NCBI GenBank assembly: GCA_947311845.1
Contig: CAMZMU010000027.1
Span: 74,222,860-74,286,859, forward strand
DNA from: Poa pratensis
Lineage: Eukaryota; Streptophyta; Magnoliopsida; Poales; Poaceae
Length of the DNA stretch: 64,000 nt
Reading direction: 5' to 3'
Shown here in pieces: positions 11,353 to 24,200 of this stretch. The notes beneath the pieces are model-generated. The model searched no databases, was not told where the DNA came from, and saw only the letters and a program-made list of their open reading frames with translations. Made by a program: the position numbers and the translations under genes. Position 1 is the first letter of the stretch, and each line of letters opens with the position of its first letter.

Positions 11353-14300
11353 ATGGAGGATTTGTACAGCATCCACCCGGGGATCTCGCGCGGCGGCGGC
11401 GACGCGGCCTGCAGCGAGGCGTCCGGGGTCGCCGGCTCTCCCCCACAGCCCGCGGCGGCGCACCCTCCGGCGACCGCGGATCTGACGGAGCTGATGAAGG
11501 CGCAGATCGCCGGGCACCCCCGCTACCCCTCCCTCCTCTCCGCCTACATCGAATGCCGCAAGGTCAGCCCAGCTCCACGCATCTTGCATGCTGTAGCTCG
11601 AGCTGCTCTCGAATGGTAGCTGCCATCATCCAAGAATTGATTGGCATGTTGTTTCTTGATTTGGCAGGTGGGCGCGCCACCGGAAGTGGCCGCGCTGCTG
11701 GAGGAGATCGGCCGGCCCGAGAGGCGCGGCGGAGGCGCCGCCGCCGGGGAGATCGGCCTCGACCCCGAGCTCGACGAGTTCATGGTACAGTAGTCCACGG
11801 AGCTCCACAGGCTCACTCTCTTAATCATCATCTCCCTAGCTTGTTAGCTTGTTATTACATGTGGTGGAGAGACCGATGACACGGCGAGCGCACGCGCATG
11901 CTGCCTGCAGGAGGCCTACTGCCGGCTGCTATCGCGGTACAAGGAGGAGCTCTCCCGGCCGTTCGACGAGGTCGCCTCCTTCCTCACCACCATCCGCTCG
12001 CAGCTCACCACCCTCTGCGGCGGCGGCGGCGCCACCTCGCCGCACTCCGGTAATTACTTAATTAGCAAGCTCCATCACTACTAATATCCACATGCATGCA
12101 CCTTCATTTGGTTTTCTCCGGCCTCGGATTCGATCGCCATTGCCGAGTTGTCTTGTCAAAGCGCCTGTATGCGGGTGCGTGTGGAGTGGATGATGAATGC
12201 GTGCGTGTGCGAGCAAATGGGGCGCAGGTGTGTCAGACCACGGGCCGGAAGAGTAAAGCATCGGGTGGTGCTCGTGTAGGGTTTTGTCCAAGGTTCCATC
12301 GTCCGTCCTTGAAGCCCATCAGCGAGCTACCTATGCATGTCTTCTCTCTCTAGATCTTTCACACACACACTCTCTCTCTCTCTCTCTCGAGGATAGCTAG
12401 GCTAGAGAGAGATAGCTGCTACTTGTAGACTTTGCAGGCCGGGCCGGTGATGGAACTTGAGAGAGGAGAGTTGGGATGGCTTTGGAAAAGGGAGAATCTT
12501 GCTTGCTTGCTCTTGCACGCTGGTTAATCACTCGTGCCCAATGGTGAAGATTTACTTGTTGCCGTGGGTTGGCAGGTGGAGATTTATCTTGCTAGATATG
12601 GTTTCTCGCGTGGATTAGTTCTAGTAAGTATTATTGGTTTGCATGCTTACCAATTTGATGTGTATTGGTTGTTCTTAAGTTCATGTCCTCCAAGATATAA
12701 TGCGCCGGCGATTTAGTGAGATGTGTCATAAGTATAGCTGCTACTTCTAAACGCAGTTTGATCTTAGTGTAGGATTTTTATTAGGTTCATTTCTTTTCTA
12801 ATGAGTTCAAATTCAAGTTAACAACATTACGTATTTTTGGTTGCAGCATTTTTTCCCAAGACATTATACTTCCGCAAATCCATCAACACTGTGCAAATCA
12901 ATCTTCCTAAAGCTTCCTCAGAACCACACTTTTTAGGAAAAAATAAGCATGTAAACACTGTAAAGTATGCGAATAGATACGCTACATTCGACATATCAAT
13001 TGGCAGCATCTCCGTTTCAAGTTTTCTAGAAGTGCTAACAAACTAGGCACATTCGCTATCCGCATCTATGGCATCTTGTCAGCACTTATACAGAACCCTT
13101 ATGGAGTTATGGGTCTCTTTGGAACGCATGATTCTAAAAGCGCAGGAGTAATAATTTACTACCATCGGTTTATAAATATGAGATGTTTTTGTGATTCACA
13201 TGTATCTTTATACGTTTTAATGTGTATATTCACTCATTTTAAGCACAATGTAGTACAAATTGATATATCCAAAACATCTTAATCAGGAACACAGAGTGAG
13301 TAGTAGCTTCCTGAATTCTACAGGAAACCAAAGCATGTGAAGAACACACACTTGTGTGTTTAGTAGTAATTTTTCTAGACTAGTGCGGGTTTATCCCTGA
13401 CCTCCATTTTTTTAGGGCATGAATGATGATGGCAATGTTCTCGCTTTGGTGTGTACGTGTTGTACGTCTGTGTAGTGGTGTGGGTTTTATCTTCCTTGTA
13501 ATAGAAAAATCATTATTTCTACAGGAAACCACAACATATGAATTTGTAGACTTGCTCTCCCACGTACATTAATTTTCCAGGAATTTGAAGAGAGCAAATG
13601 TGTGCATACATTACACGTGAGGTTTTGGTAGTTGAATCCAAGGGAGCTCTTAGAGTATTGATCTGATGTTGTGTGTGTGAGAGAGAGAGAGGGAGGGAGA
13701 GCAAGTTTTGCGTAATACATATTTAGGCCCTCTTTGGATTGAATTGATGTCATAGAAATTTTCAAGGATTGCAATCCGGATTTTACCCTATGGAATCCCT
13801 TTGGATCATGGGATTGAATTCACCAATTTCCTAATGAAGATTGTTCGTATACCCTCCATTCTATAGGAATCTTAACATGAGAACAAACCTCATCTTTGTT
13901 TTGAAAATTCCAACATGCTTGCACTCCATCCTATGAAATTCCTATCTTATGCACCATCCAAACACACACCTTAACAAAATTCATGTGTTTTAAAATCCTA
14001 TGGGAATTCACATTATGTTTGCTAACTTTTAAAATTTGTATAATACAGGGAGACCCTTAGTTTTGGTGAAATGTTGTGACAGAGATAGCGTATTTATGTG
14101 GAACACATATTATTATTAGTCGTGGTTTTTTTGTAGTGTTGAGAAAAAGAAGGGGTTTTGAGAAATTTACTCATCTTTCCATCATGAACAGGTGAGTTCG
14201 AAGTGGTCATAGTACATTTTGGTAGTGTGAAGGTTAGGACACTGTAAACATGTGGCCCGTTCATTACATACCACGTAGCAAACAGTAGTAGTTGTGAATG

Positions 14301-17300
14301 AACTACAGTTCATGTTTTGTTATTTTCCTGTCCTTCTAGTATGTTTGGTATACTGCCAAGTAGAAATGTACTGGGTGCTACAAAGGGGTATGGAACATGA
14401 TTATAGTATAATTCTGGTCCAGCTTTGCTGTCAGAGAATACCGGTTCTGGTTATCTCATTAATGATGTAAATTGACCTCATAATGTTAATTTCATCAACC
14501 TTGTGCAAGTTGAGCATATTGAATGAGGAAGATATTTAGCTGCGATTACATTAAGTATAAGGTTAGGTAATGCATTAAGTACTCCCTCTGTCTTTATTTA
14601 CCCTGCGTTTTGGGTCTGGTTAAGGTCAAACCTTTTAAAGTTTGACCAAACATGTAGAGAAAATTACAAACATCTATAGTACGGAACAAAAATTATACGA
14701 CTATATATTTTATTGGTGATTCTAAAAATATTTATTTCGCATTACAAATATTGATATTTTTTCTTATATAGTTAGTCAAAGTTTACAAATATTGACTTGG
14801 ACTAAATCCAAAACGCAGGGTAATTTGGTACAGAGGGAGTATATTGTTAGGGTTAATTTCTGCGACTATAAATCAAATACCAAGCCTTAGTTAATCGTGC
14901 CATTTATCAAAAATTTCTTCAAACAAAAATAATGAACCACTTGCCAATGTTTTTGTTGTTGCCGATTCCGGCTATCCATGGTATTACAGCTCGATTCTGT
15001 ACCTGTGGAGAGCCTAGAAATCACGAGTCAAGTGCCGCGTCCGGCATCTTGTCAAGGTCGCCCTGTGCTGCCGCCGCCATGGCCGAGCCCTGCAGCTCAT
15101 CAAGCGCCGCGTCGGGCTGCTCGTCAAGGTCGTTCGCCGTCCGCGCAAGGTTTCCATGGCCCCCCGCCTCCTGCGCAAGGTGGCCCGCTGCTCCTCCGCC
15201 ATGGCCACGTCCTGCTCCTGCAGCTCGTCAAGTGCCGCGTCGGGCAGCTCGTAAAGTCGCCCGCACGGCCGGCTCGGCGCAGAGGAAGTGCGCCGCACCC
15301 TCGCCGGCCGAGCGGACTAGGGATGCAGAAGACTGGCTCGGCGGATAGGAGCTCGACGACGAGCGGCGGGGTCCTCGCCTGCCAAGCGACGCACGGGTGC
15401 TGTAGCTGGCGAGCACGCGAACATAGAGGCGTTGCAGACTAGGGATTTTACGGTGGCGGCGTGCGATGGAAGAAGCATGATGACTGGGAAGGGGACGTGG
15501 TGGGCGGACGGCGAGCTCTGGTGGAGGGAAGGCCGTGGTAGCGCGCTCTGGCGGAAGGGAGGCCGCGGTGGCGCATGATTTGGATGCGCTGGAAGGCATC
15601 GATCCCCTTTCCTCCCTTCTATGCGTTGCATTTTTTTTGGTTGAGGAATTCTGTGCGTTGCAACGAGAAGGCCAGCACCTTATCCTTCAGATGGGGCCTA
15701 TGAGGCTTGTACGTTAGCCCTTAGCAGCATTCAACTCTCTTTTCCATTTTCCCTCACACATTTCATCACAATAGAGCAATCCCAAATACATGTACACGAG
15801 AAAATTATTTCCAATAAATAGGAAAATAAAGATATTGGAAATGTTCTTCATTTTTAACCAAAAATTCTGACAAGCAATAGCGCGGTGGAGGAGGCACGTG
15901 GGAGGTGGCGCAGGATCCACGGGAGGGCGGTGAAGTGGGTCGACAATACTATATCTGGAGGGAACACGTCGGGAGGTTATACAAGGGTATGTGAGGTTCA
16001 AGATGGGTGGGTCGACGGGTTTTTAATGGATTGGGGTCCGTTCAATAATTGTGCCTGTGAGATAGGCCGTTCGACTGACGTTTTTCTCACTCCGTTGAAA
16101 AAACAGGCATATTTGCTAGCCTACTAATAAAGTCAGTAAGGCTTCTTCCGTCCGACCTTAAAAAGACGATTTTGCCCTCGCGAAACAACGAAATTACAGC
16201 CACTGCCACCGCTTAAGTGAATACCGTTTCGCAAGTTCATTTTGCAAAAAAACCCTTACAAACAGGGAAACTAACCCACAGTCCAACAGGGCAGACGCCC
16301 TACTGACTTATTCACGATTTACCGAAAACCCACGGACCTTTCTGCAAAACCACCATCGAAGAGGTACGGGAGAATCTGGAGCGTCCGTTTAAGTTGGAAC
16401 GGACGTCCGAGATTAATCTGTTCTCTAAATTTTGTTTAAAGAAACAGAGGACAAACTAATCTTTGTAAATTCATAACTTTTAACCCACAACTCCAAATTT
16501 AACAAACTTTACATCAATGCAAAGCTCTGACCATGTAGTTTAATTTGGCATCATTACTTTTCCTTTTTTGCATCTGTTTTGGTTGATCAAAATACAGAGA
16601 TACATTTCGGCCGTATAATTCAACACTTGAGTTCTAAAAATGTTTTCAAAATGAACCCTTTTGTTAAATGTCAAGAAATGCATCCTCTGTCCAGGTGAAC
16701 CAAAGTTATAAATTTTGAAAATGATTTAATGACCCAATTAATCCATTGCCATTCTCTTCCCTTTTAAAGTGATTCACAAGTAATTCGACAGCGAATTTAA
16801 ATCCAAAATAAAACTCGGTTTTTTTCTCCCGTAGCGAAGCACGGGCTGGGCACTTTGCTAGTCTAAGAAAAAGCTAGAAAGATTTTTTTAAGCTTTGTGT
16901 CGTCAAGAATGCAACGACAGGCTTACCTTGTGTGGATACAACCAAGTGGATGTACTTCATTAGAGGTCCTACTGTTAGAATTCTGAAAGATGCACAGAAC
17001 TGACTGCCGCATTTATCGACTGTAGAAGCTATTTTCTCACAGCTTAAGCTTCAGAAGTTAGAGCTTGTACCCATGAAACTCAACTAACATTAGAAAAGGG
17101 CCATTCAACCACATATAACTGGACGACAGTTGAAGGGGTCGCAGAAGGCGTGCCTCCATGAAACGCCCAGTCCAACCGCAACACTGCGAGAATGATCTCT
17201 GTTTCCTGAAGTGCAAAATGGCCAGTTTTGACACTAGCAGTGAACCTTTCGTCATTCTCACAAGTTTTGGCACTAGCAGTGCACACTTGGCAGTAAATAT

Positions 17301-18225
17301 TTACTGACCAATCAAGCATCTGATTCCATGAATTACGCTGTTTAATTCGCAAAATATTCCTATTCTTAGTGTATAGTACATTCTCATGGAGAATTTTTCA
17401 GTTCTGGAATTCCTTTGATTGTGTAATCTCGTACAAGTTTCAGAAGCCATTTCTGTCCGCAGCTGGCCAACATGTTGTCTGATAATTCTCGGGTTTTCTG
17501 AATGCGCTTCAGTGTGTTCTTGTGCAAACAGCTGACTGATTGCATTTATCTGCTTTACTGATGATATCTTTATTCTTGTTCTGTTTCTGAAGAAGTCACG
17601 TTTCCTGTAAGTATATCAGTGTCTGATTGGTGTTGCGTCCATGATTGCAAGATGAACTGGCGGGGTCGTCAGAGGACGAGCCGTTCTCAGGGGACGCCGA
17701 CGCTTCGGACGCTGGCATGCAGGAGCACAGCTCCCGGCTGGCCGACCACGAGCTCAAGGAGATGCTGCTGAAGAAGTACAGCGGCTGCCTGAGCCGGCTC
17801 AGGACCGAGTTCCTCAAGAAGCGGAAGAAGGGGAAGCTGCCCAAGGACGCGCGGCTGGCCCTCATGGACTGGTGGAACACGCACTACCGCTGGCCTTACC
17901 CGACGGTACGCACTAAACCTCTAGCCCTGCATGTTGCATGCATCGGCCGGTCATGCATGATCGCCATCGATGGATCACCGTTCACGGTTCACAGATGCTC
18001 CCATGGCTGTTTTGTTTGCAGGAGGAGGACAAGGTGAGGCTGGCGGCGATGACGGGGCTCGACCCGAAGCAGATCAACAACTGGTTCATCAACCAGCGGA
18101 AGCGGCACTGGAAGCCGTCCGAGGACATGCGGTTCGCGCTCATGGAGGGCGTCACCGGCGGCAGCGGAGGGCCCTCCTCCGGCGGTACCACCCTCTACTT
18201 CGACACCGGCACCATCGGGCCATGA
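11353..18225 (+). CDS. OSH71-like: Class I KNOX homeobox (TALE) transcription factor
   Basis: Five exons join in frame: 11353-11562, 11668-11784, 11911-12049, 17652-17905 and 18022-18225. Together they give 307 residues, and all introns are GT-AG. The domains are KNOX1 (about 44-87), KNOX2 (about 105-152), ELK (about 189-210) and a TALE homeodomain (about 211-273) with the PYP loop extension at 237-239 and [10 protein letters not shown] in helix 3. The family acts in the nucleus, usually as a dimer with BELL proteins, to maintain shoot meristem identity and regulate cytokinin and gibberellin genes. The N-terminus [13 protein letters not shown] and the C-terminus [13 protein letters not shown] match rice OSH71/OSH6 as I remember them (maize liguleless3/4 clade). 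The choice between the two is uncertain. The frame is intact and every domain is complete. Confidence 0.92.
12359..12388 (+). repeat. (CA)n(CT)n microsatellite
   Basis: A short CA run passes directly into a TC run inside intron 3, 310 bases after the splice donor. A TC-rich tract close to the gene start can act as a GAGA-type element, but that is inference. Confidence 0.9.
13159..13300. mobile_element. Degenerate Stowaway-type MITE
   Basis: The left end has ATAAATATGAGATGTTTT and the right end has the complementary CCAAAACATCTTAATCAGG, with TA at both outer edges (13157-13158, 13301-13302). The length of 142 bp fits the family. The outermost ends have drifted. Confidence 0.6.
13331..13516 (+). 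mobile_element. Short retroposed fragment in intron 3
   Basis: A 186-bp insert is flanked by a perfect 15-bp duplication, TTCTACAGGAAACCA, at 13316-13330 and 13517-13531. Target duplications this long are typical of LINE-mediated insertion. The 3' end is A-rich (TAGAAAAATCATTA) but not a clean poly(A). It is probably a LINE 3' fragment. Confidence 0.65.
13726..13972. mobile_element. MITE, class uncertain
   Basis: The ends GGCCCTCTTTGGATTG and CCATCCAAACACACACC are imperfect inverted repeats. The interior pairs too (ATTCC/GGAAT and CCTATG strings), as in the common grass MITE that starts GGGCCTGTTTGG. TTA-like sites flank it. Harbinger or hAT origin cannot be told apart here. Confidence 0.45.
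14582..14839. mobile_element. Stowaway-type MITE
   Basis: The termini CTCCCTCTGT and ACAGAGGGAG are inverted and flanked by TA (14580-14581, 14840-14841). Subterminal ACCCTGCGTTTTGG and CCAAAACGCAGGGT pair perfectly. The 258-bp element can fold into one long hairpin. Confidence 0.9.
15000..15620. other. GC-rich island within intron 3
   Basis: About 600 bases of GC-rich sequence lie inside an otherwise AT-rich intron. Imperfect internal repeats built on GCTCGTCAAG, GTGCCGCGTC and GGCCCGCTG run through it, which opens frames on both strands (14932-15348, 14978-15442 plus; 15228-15599 minus). No domain is visible. It may be a captured gene fragment or transposon interior. Confidence 0.5.
16119..16861 (+). 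mobile_element. Probable non-autonomous Helitron
   Basis: The right end has the Helitron signature: a small hairpin CCCGT-(8 nt)-ACGGG (16828-16845), then 12 nt, then CTAG (16858-16861), followed by T. The left end GCCTACTAATAAAG resembles the usual TC..ACTAATAAAG start with the first base changed, and it follows an A. About 743 bp, with no coding sequence. It is in the same orientation as the KNOX gene. Confidence 0.65.
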
Positions 18226-18297
18226 GACGATCGCTCTCGTCTCCGGCAGGCACGACCTACTAGCACTTTGCGCACATACTAGCTAGACGGCGGGTGT

Positions 18298-20080
18298 GTG
18301 ATTAGCAAGGGACGATGATATCAAGATTACTACCACCACCAAAGATTAATTAATTGATCATTTGATAGCCTCGTCACCATGTCCTTCCTCGTAACTACTG
18401 TGTACATGGGCGCTGTAACTGTAAACGGGGCGATGTGTAAAAGGAAAATTCAGGTGACCTGTAAGAACCTCTCTGATGTCTGAAGTTACTACGATAGCGT
18501 TGATCAGATATTCAGATTGTCTGTACTCTGTAGTACCTACCGATCGGCGAGTGAGATCATTATGGATAGGAAGGAGAAATTAATATGTAGCAGTATATAT
18601 GTTCGGTCACTTCTTTATAAAACAGAAACAGAATATATGTCACTGTGTATTTGCAGTGACCAAGTTTGCTACAACTGTTGACTACAAGAGAAGATGGGTT
18701 TGGTCTGGCAGCTGAAGATATGTACTATGAGCTTGCTTTTTTTACCTGCATTATCGATGCAACTCGTGATCTTTTGTTATTTTTATTTTCTGTTGTTGTG
18801 CTGCAGTTCTTGATTCCTTTTTAGGGAAATGATTCAGTTCTTGATGTCAATCATCAGCAAGACCAACCGAAGTAGTATGATTCTAGGGAATGGTACAGTT
18901 CTTGACGTCCTAGTAGGTGATTAGCAAGGGATGATATCAAGATAGCTACAAAAGTTTAATTGATAGATGGATGGATGGATACCCGAAGGTAGCGCAGCCA
19001 CGCAGGTGACTGTAAAGACATTATCTCATAGCATCGTTACCTCCGTTGATTTGCCCAGCAGCCAGAGTTCACCGACGGCAATCCACCGATCCCCTTCCCC
19101 TCCGCTCGCCGTCTTGGCAGCACGAGGGGGAGAAGACGTCCAGCTCTCGTTCGTGTGGTTATTTTCGTTCTAAATTATTTAGGTTTCTTGCTTCCTCCAT
19201 CGGTGTCATACAGGGGTGTTAGTATGAGTATGGTTTTTCAGCCCACGCTACTGTTCAGTGTTGCTGGCGCCGGCGAGAGCCTTGTAGAGTCTAAGTTCTT
19301 GAAGCGATTTTGATATGACGTTGCGTTTAGACGTGACGGCAGAAAGGGGCTGCTTTTGGAGTGTGGCTGTGCCGAGTGCTGTGTATCTGTGGAACATGGT
19401 GGGAGATCTGGCCGCCTATTGATGTGTGGGGTAGTGGCCCCTGATCCGACGTTGAAGAGGCTTGGAGGGCTCCTCCGCACGATATTACTTATCGGGATAG
19501 ATCCAGTCTCACAGGACTGGTGACTATTGCGGCTCATTAACCTCTTGTGGCGAGGGTTTATTCAACGTCAAAATGTGCACCAACTGGTGGTGTTCTTCTT
19601 CTCCGGCGACGGTAGAAGACGTGGATACTTGATAGTTGCGGAGAACATATTAGTTATATTCTTGTCATTTTCATATCCGTATGGTTATCAATACAAATAA
19701 TATAAATAATATAAGTATGCGGACGTACAATGTAAAAAACAAAGCCAGTATCAATAGGAAGGAATGGAAGGCCATATTTATCTCTATCAACAGATTTTCA
19801 TTTCATTTTTCGATGCTGCATGTATATGTCCCTGTCTTTGCAACCCAATTTGCTACAACTGTTGACTACGAACACTGGGTTTATCTGGAAGCTCAGGATA
19901 TGCATGAGCTGATTTTTAAGACTGGAGCTGCCGTCCCTCGCTTTACCTCCGTTACTGACGCAGCTTGGATCTTCTTCTTTTTTGTATTGTATTGTGTTGT
20001 GAACTTGTGATGCAGTTCCTGATTCCTTTTTAGGGAAATGATGCAGTTTTTTTTTGTATCAGTCATCGGCAGGAGCAACA
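18298..20080 (+). repeat. Diverged duplications in the KNOX 3' flank
   Basis: Two blocks occur twice in the same order. Block A is 18298-18369 and 18917-18966 (GTGATTAGCAAGGG, GATATCAAGAT). Block B is 18661-18868 and 19846-20080 (TTTGCTACAACTGTTGACTA, GATTCCTTTTTAGGGAAATG). Block A1 lies in the probable 3' UTR. The piece at 19000-19560 between the B copies is GC-richer and unclassified. The rest up to 20151 holds no gene I can support. Confidence 0.7.
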
Positions 20081-20382
20081 TAAATTTAAAAAAACATGGT
20101 TCGGCCCAGCTGAAATTTGGCCTGTGGAGAAGAGCCTGGTTTACGAGCTTAGAGCATCTCCAAGTATAGCCCCCAAATCCGGACGCGTCCACGGACACCG
20201 ACCGGACGACCCCCAAAACTAGTGTCCTACAACCACATCCCCCAAACAATTGTCTCCAAACTCATACAAGTCATGCAACGTCGATCCGATACATACCGGA
20301 TCCATATTACAATACATGGAGTTCAAATTCAAATGAAATTAACAAAGTTTAACAAGTTGTCCGATACAAGAATGAGAATTCT

Positions 20383-20594
20383 TCAAGGGGCGGTTCCACC
20401 GGAGCCATCGACGCCGAGGTCACGGTTGGAGATCTTCTTCTTCATCATGAGGATCCACTTAGCGCTTGGCTCATCCAAGAGGGAAGCGTCTTGTAACATG
20501 ATTATTTGTTCCTCCGTACTTCTAGCAATCATGTTTTTCTCTTGCTCCATGGCATAGGCATCCGCCATCTTCTTTTGCTCCATAGCATAGGCAT
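20383..20594 (-). pseudogene. Harbinger ORF1, C-terminal part
   Basis: On the minus strand this frame reads on from the coiled-coil part at 39675. The right piece stops in EQKKMADA and the left piece contains the same repeated phrase (AMEQKKMADAYAMEQEKN), then a short conserved tail and a stop at 20383. The two parts are 19 kb apart because a solo LTR with its own insertions entered the gene. Nothing downstream restores the frame. Confidence 0.75.
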
Positions 20595-21264
20595 TGATGA
20601 CCCACAAGTATTTTGGATCGCAACAGTCTTTAAGGGAAGTAAAATCCAATTTATTGATTCGACACAAGGGGAGCCAATGAATATTTATAAGCCTTAACAG
20701 ATGAATTGTCAGTTCAGCTGCACATAGAAATAGACTTGCTCGACACAGATTATCAGTAGCAACAGTTTTATAGCAGTAGCAGTAGTGAAATAATAGTAGC
20801 AGTGAAATAGAGAGAACAGTAGTGATTGCAGTAGACAGCAGAATTAAAATACTGTAGGCATAGAGATGGATGAACGGGCCCTGCATGGATAAGATAGTTC
20901 ATATAATAATCAAGACAAGGCATTTAGCGGGGCCTCAAGGAAAACTACTGGTAATTAGGTACTCCTTTTAACACTCCGTGAACACATGTGATCCCAATTG
21001 CTGTAACTTTGGGGCCTCGGGTTCCGGACAATTATATGTGTATACAACTTGCAGATATGATCTAAAACCATGATTATCCTCATGATACAATAACATGTTC
21101 AGATCTGAAATCATGGCACTCGGGACCTAGTGACAAGCATTAAGCATAAAAAGTTGCAACAATGACATAAAGTACTAACAACGGATACTAGGCACCATGC
21201 CCTAACGATCTTATATCTATTACATGAACGATCTCATCCAATCCCTACCATCCCCTTCAGCCTA
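20595..21264 (-). mobile_element. Solo LTR, 3' fragment (outer insertion)
   Basis: Read on the minus strand it ends CTTGTGGGTCATCA at 20595, beside the target duplication GGCAT (20590-20594; second copy 39675-39679). Together with 39420-39674 it makes one LTR with no internal domain. It is related to the fragment at 1-648. Confidence 0.75.
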
Positions 21265-24200
21265 TGTGACACCCCTCCCTGGCACATATCACCAGAGAGG
21301 CAGTCGTCCCGTGCGCCATCCCAAGATAACTGGCCGCACGTCACAACAGTGTAACATAATGGAAATCATTACACAATCAGGCACATCAGTGCTACAAATG
21401 GTTTACAAGGCCATCAAGGAATGATGAAATATCAATCCCAGCATGGCACGACACAGAGTTTTAACTGGCAGCGGAAGACATATGAGAGGCTACGGCTTGG
21501 AGCGGCTCCACTCCACAGGTTCTGGCTGGGCTACTGATCCTAGCACACTCTTGCTCCATGTCCTTGCTAAGGTAGAAGATGAATCCTCGACAAAACCTGG
21601 CCATAATCACAAGGCCCGTGAGTACATTATTTTGCACTCAGCAAGTATCGCCCCTCACCACAAACAATCCAACAATCATGCAACAAGATATACTTTGGAA
21701 GTAAAATCCTACAACATGGCAAGGTGTATACTAGATACATGACATAAAAGTAGTATGGCATTGACAACCAAACATGTCATAAGCATGCAATGGAGGTATC
21801 ACCAGTACAGAGTCCAAGCCAGGTGGGGTTGGATCGTGTACCAGTAATCATACAAAGGGCTTACCTGTGACGAGTAAACGAGTGTACCGGTTGGTACCAA
21901 GTAACAGAACAATACCTGTCATCACAACTAGGCCCAACGGCCTTGCTACATCTGTCAACTACTAGGCCCACTGGCCTCATCCTTTCACTTGGGCATGCAC
22001 GGTTGATGTGGGCTCTGGCCTAACTATAGGCTCCCCAACGCATCACACCGCCATCCCTAAACCTGGTTCACAATCACATCTCGAGTAACATTCCCTGCAT
22101 CAACTTATTGTTCACTTAGTGAAATCAGGTTGTTCATCTTTCTTTCAAACAGAACTTATGTTTAACCTCCTGACTCGACAAAGACAATAGTGTGACCGAC
22201 ACTGAACTGTTGTTCCATAACCTTGGAACTAGGCTAGATACCCAGATTTACACTCTCGAGAGGTTGCAATACTTCACTCATCTAAGTGGATCATTAACAA
22301 CCGGTACTTTAGGATCACATCCATAAGACAGTCTGATACACTCACTCAACCGTTCACGCCATCAAGACACTCCCTATATAGCCACTGACATAACTATATG
22401 CCTTATGCAGAAGTGAATCCGGCACGTCCCCAACCATGAGCGACGCTAGCTCCGGAACGTTCGCAAGACTAGCCCCGACCAACTATGGTAACCGACTAGA
22501 CTTGCCAAAAGGGTGGCATCAAAGGAGGCTCAATAGGATTACGTAGGTCAAGGCCCGCCCATGTGAGCGACAGTGGTAGTGCTTTCGATGTTCAGATTAG
22601 TGGCACTATGGACTGACCCTATCGAAGTTTGGAGGGTTGTTTCATTTAATCAAGTTTTATCACAACAAGTCCCAAAACAGAGGATTAGTCCAGCAAAATA
22701 ATCACGACATCATTATCACATATCAACAACAACAAGGCAGTAGCAACATAATACTTGCATGCAGAGATAACAACATAACGATAATAATAATACCCGGGTG
22801 ACTGTGGCGGGAGACCCGGCCGGTGTCACTCGGGGGTTAGTGTTCACAGAATAATAGCATAATGTTTCAAACGGATGACGGTGGCGGGAGACCCGGCCTG
22901 TGTCACCGTAAAAGAATGAACCGAAAAGCACTCATAAAAATGAGAGAGCATCCATTCCACTCGAGGGTCACCCCGACGTGGTGTCAGCAACCTCGGCAAT
23001 AAGAACCAAATGGAAAGTCAGCTCCCAAGCGTCGCAGTCCGGGTGGTCTATGCCAACCATATTTGACGGAGGGACAAGGCAAATAACTCTTTTGGCAAAT
23101 GCCCCCAACTCCGAGGATCATAAGACGACATTCGTCCGCTCCTCACCTCGGCGAAGTAGAAAGAAGCAAACAAAGCCCCGCAAGCACGAGACGCACAGTT
23201 GTAATAATTCCCCCATTCCTTTGACTGAGGCGGTACCACCGGCCATTGTCTCGGGAATGTGAGTGATGCACAGATGAGCAGTGATGATGTAGTGCAATAA
23301 TTTAAATGCAATATGGCATACATACAACAATACAAGGTTCATATAAAATATGGACAACAAACAGACATGCAATGATAATAGCAGACAGACATAGCAATCG
23401 AACAGGAGACAGACATAAAATATAACAGTAGACAGACATAACACACGGCATGACATTAAGCAAACAAACAAACATTGCGGGACTGATCACAGCAAGGGTT
23501 TAGCTTGCCTCCGAAAATCGACACCATTTGGCTTGGAGGGTCACGAACACGTCGCGGGTTAGGCTCTCGGTTTGCCGGTACCGCGGAATACCTACGCATG
23601 CACACAAAGGTGCTGATCATACAAGCATTTTACAAAATTGTGAAACTGATACTACTGGACAGAGCTTTTCAAACTAAGAATTTACAAATTTGAATCACTC
23701 CAAACGGAGCTATGGTTCAAAAGATATTGATGTGCGAAGAATAGCTATCTGCCGCTCACCAGAAAAAACAGATCGCGCGGGGGAAAAAAACTGCTCGGGC
23801 CGTCGGCCACACGCAACTGGGCCGTGCTGGGCCGCGTGTGCGCCTGCGCGCCGCTGTGCCTGGCCGGCCGCTGGCTGGCCAAGATTGGGCCGCGCTGGGC
23901 TGGTTGCTTCTGCTGGGCTGCTCGCTGGAAGGAGAAAAAAAAGGAACGGATCGATCGATGGATCGATCCAGCGTTGACCCGCACGTCCTCTTCGCGTTGC
24001 TCGCACGGGAGGCTCGGGGAGCTCGTCGATGCCGGCGACGGGTGGCCCGGCGAGGACGGCCAGCAACTGCGGGGAGGTCCCCGACCTCCACCGCGTCCGG
24101 GGAGGGTGGCGCCAGGAGCGGGGTGGCCTCCACGCGCGGCACCCGCGGGCTCCAGGAGCTCTGCTCCACGGCCATGGCGGCGGCATGGTGGTTGCCGGGC

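Larger units (their letters stand above)
12050..17651 (+). other. Long third intron of the KNOX gene
   Basis: The 5.6-kb intron splits the codon for D156, between KNOX2 and ELK. A long intron at this place is characteristic of class I KNOX genes, where in maize and barley insertions or duplications in introns cause ectopic expression. Here it has collected at least two Stowaway elements, another MITE, a retroposed fragment, a GC island and a probable Helitron. Stretches 14840-14990 and 16862-17640 show nothing recognisable and could hold conserved regulatory sequence. Confidence 0.9.

Noticed and set aside
11245..11879. Minus- and plus-strand frames over the first KNOX exons.
   Set aside because: They are alternative frames of the GC-rich exons; the spliced KNOX frame explains the region.
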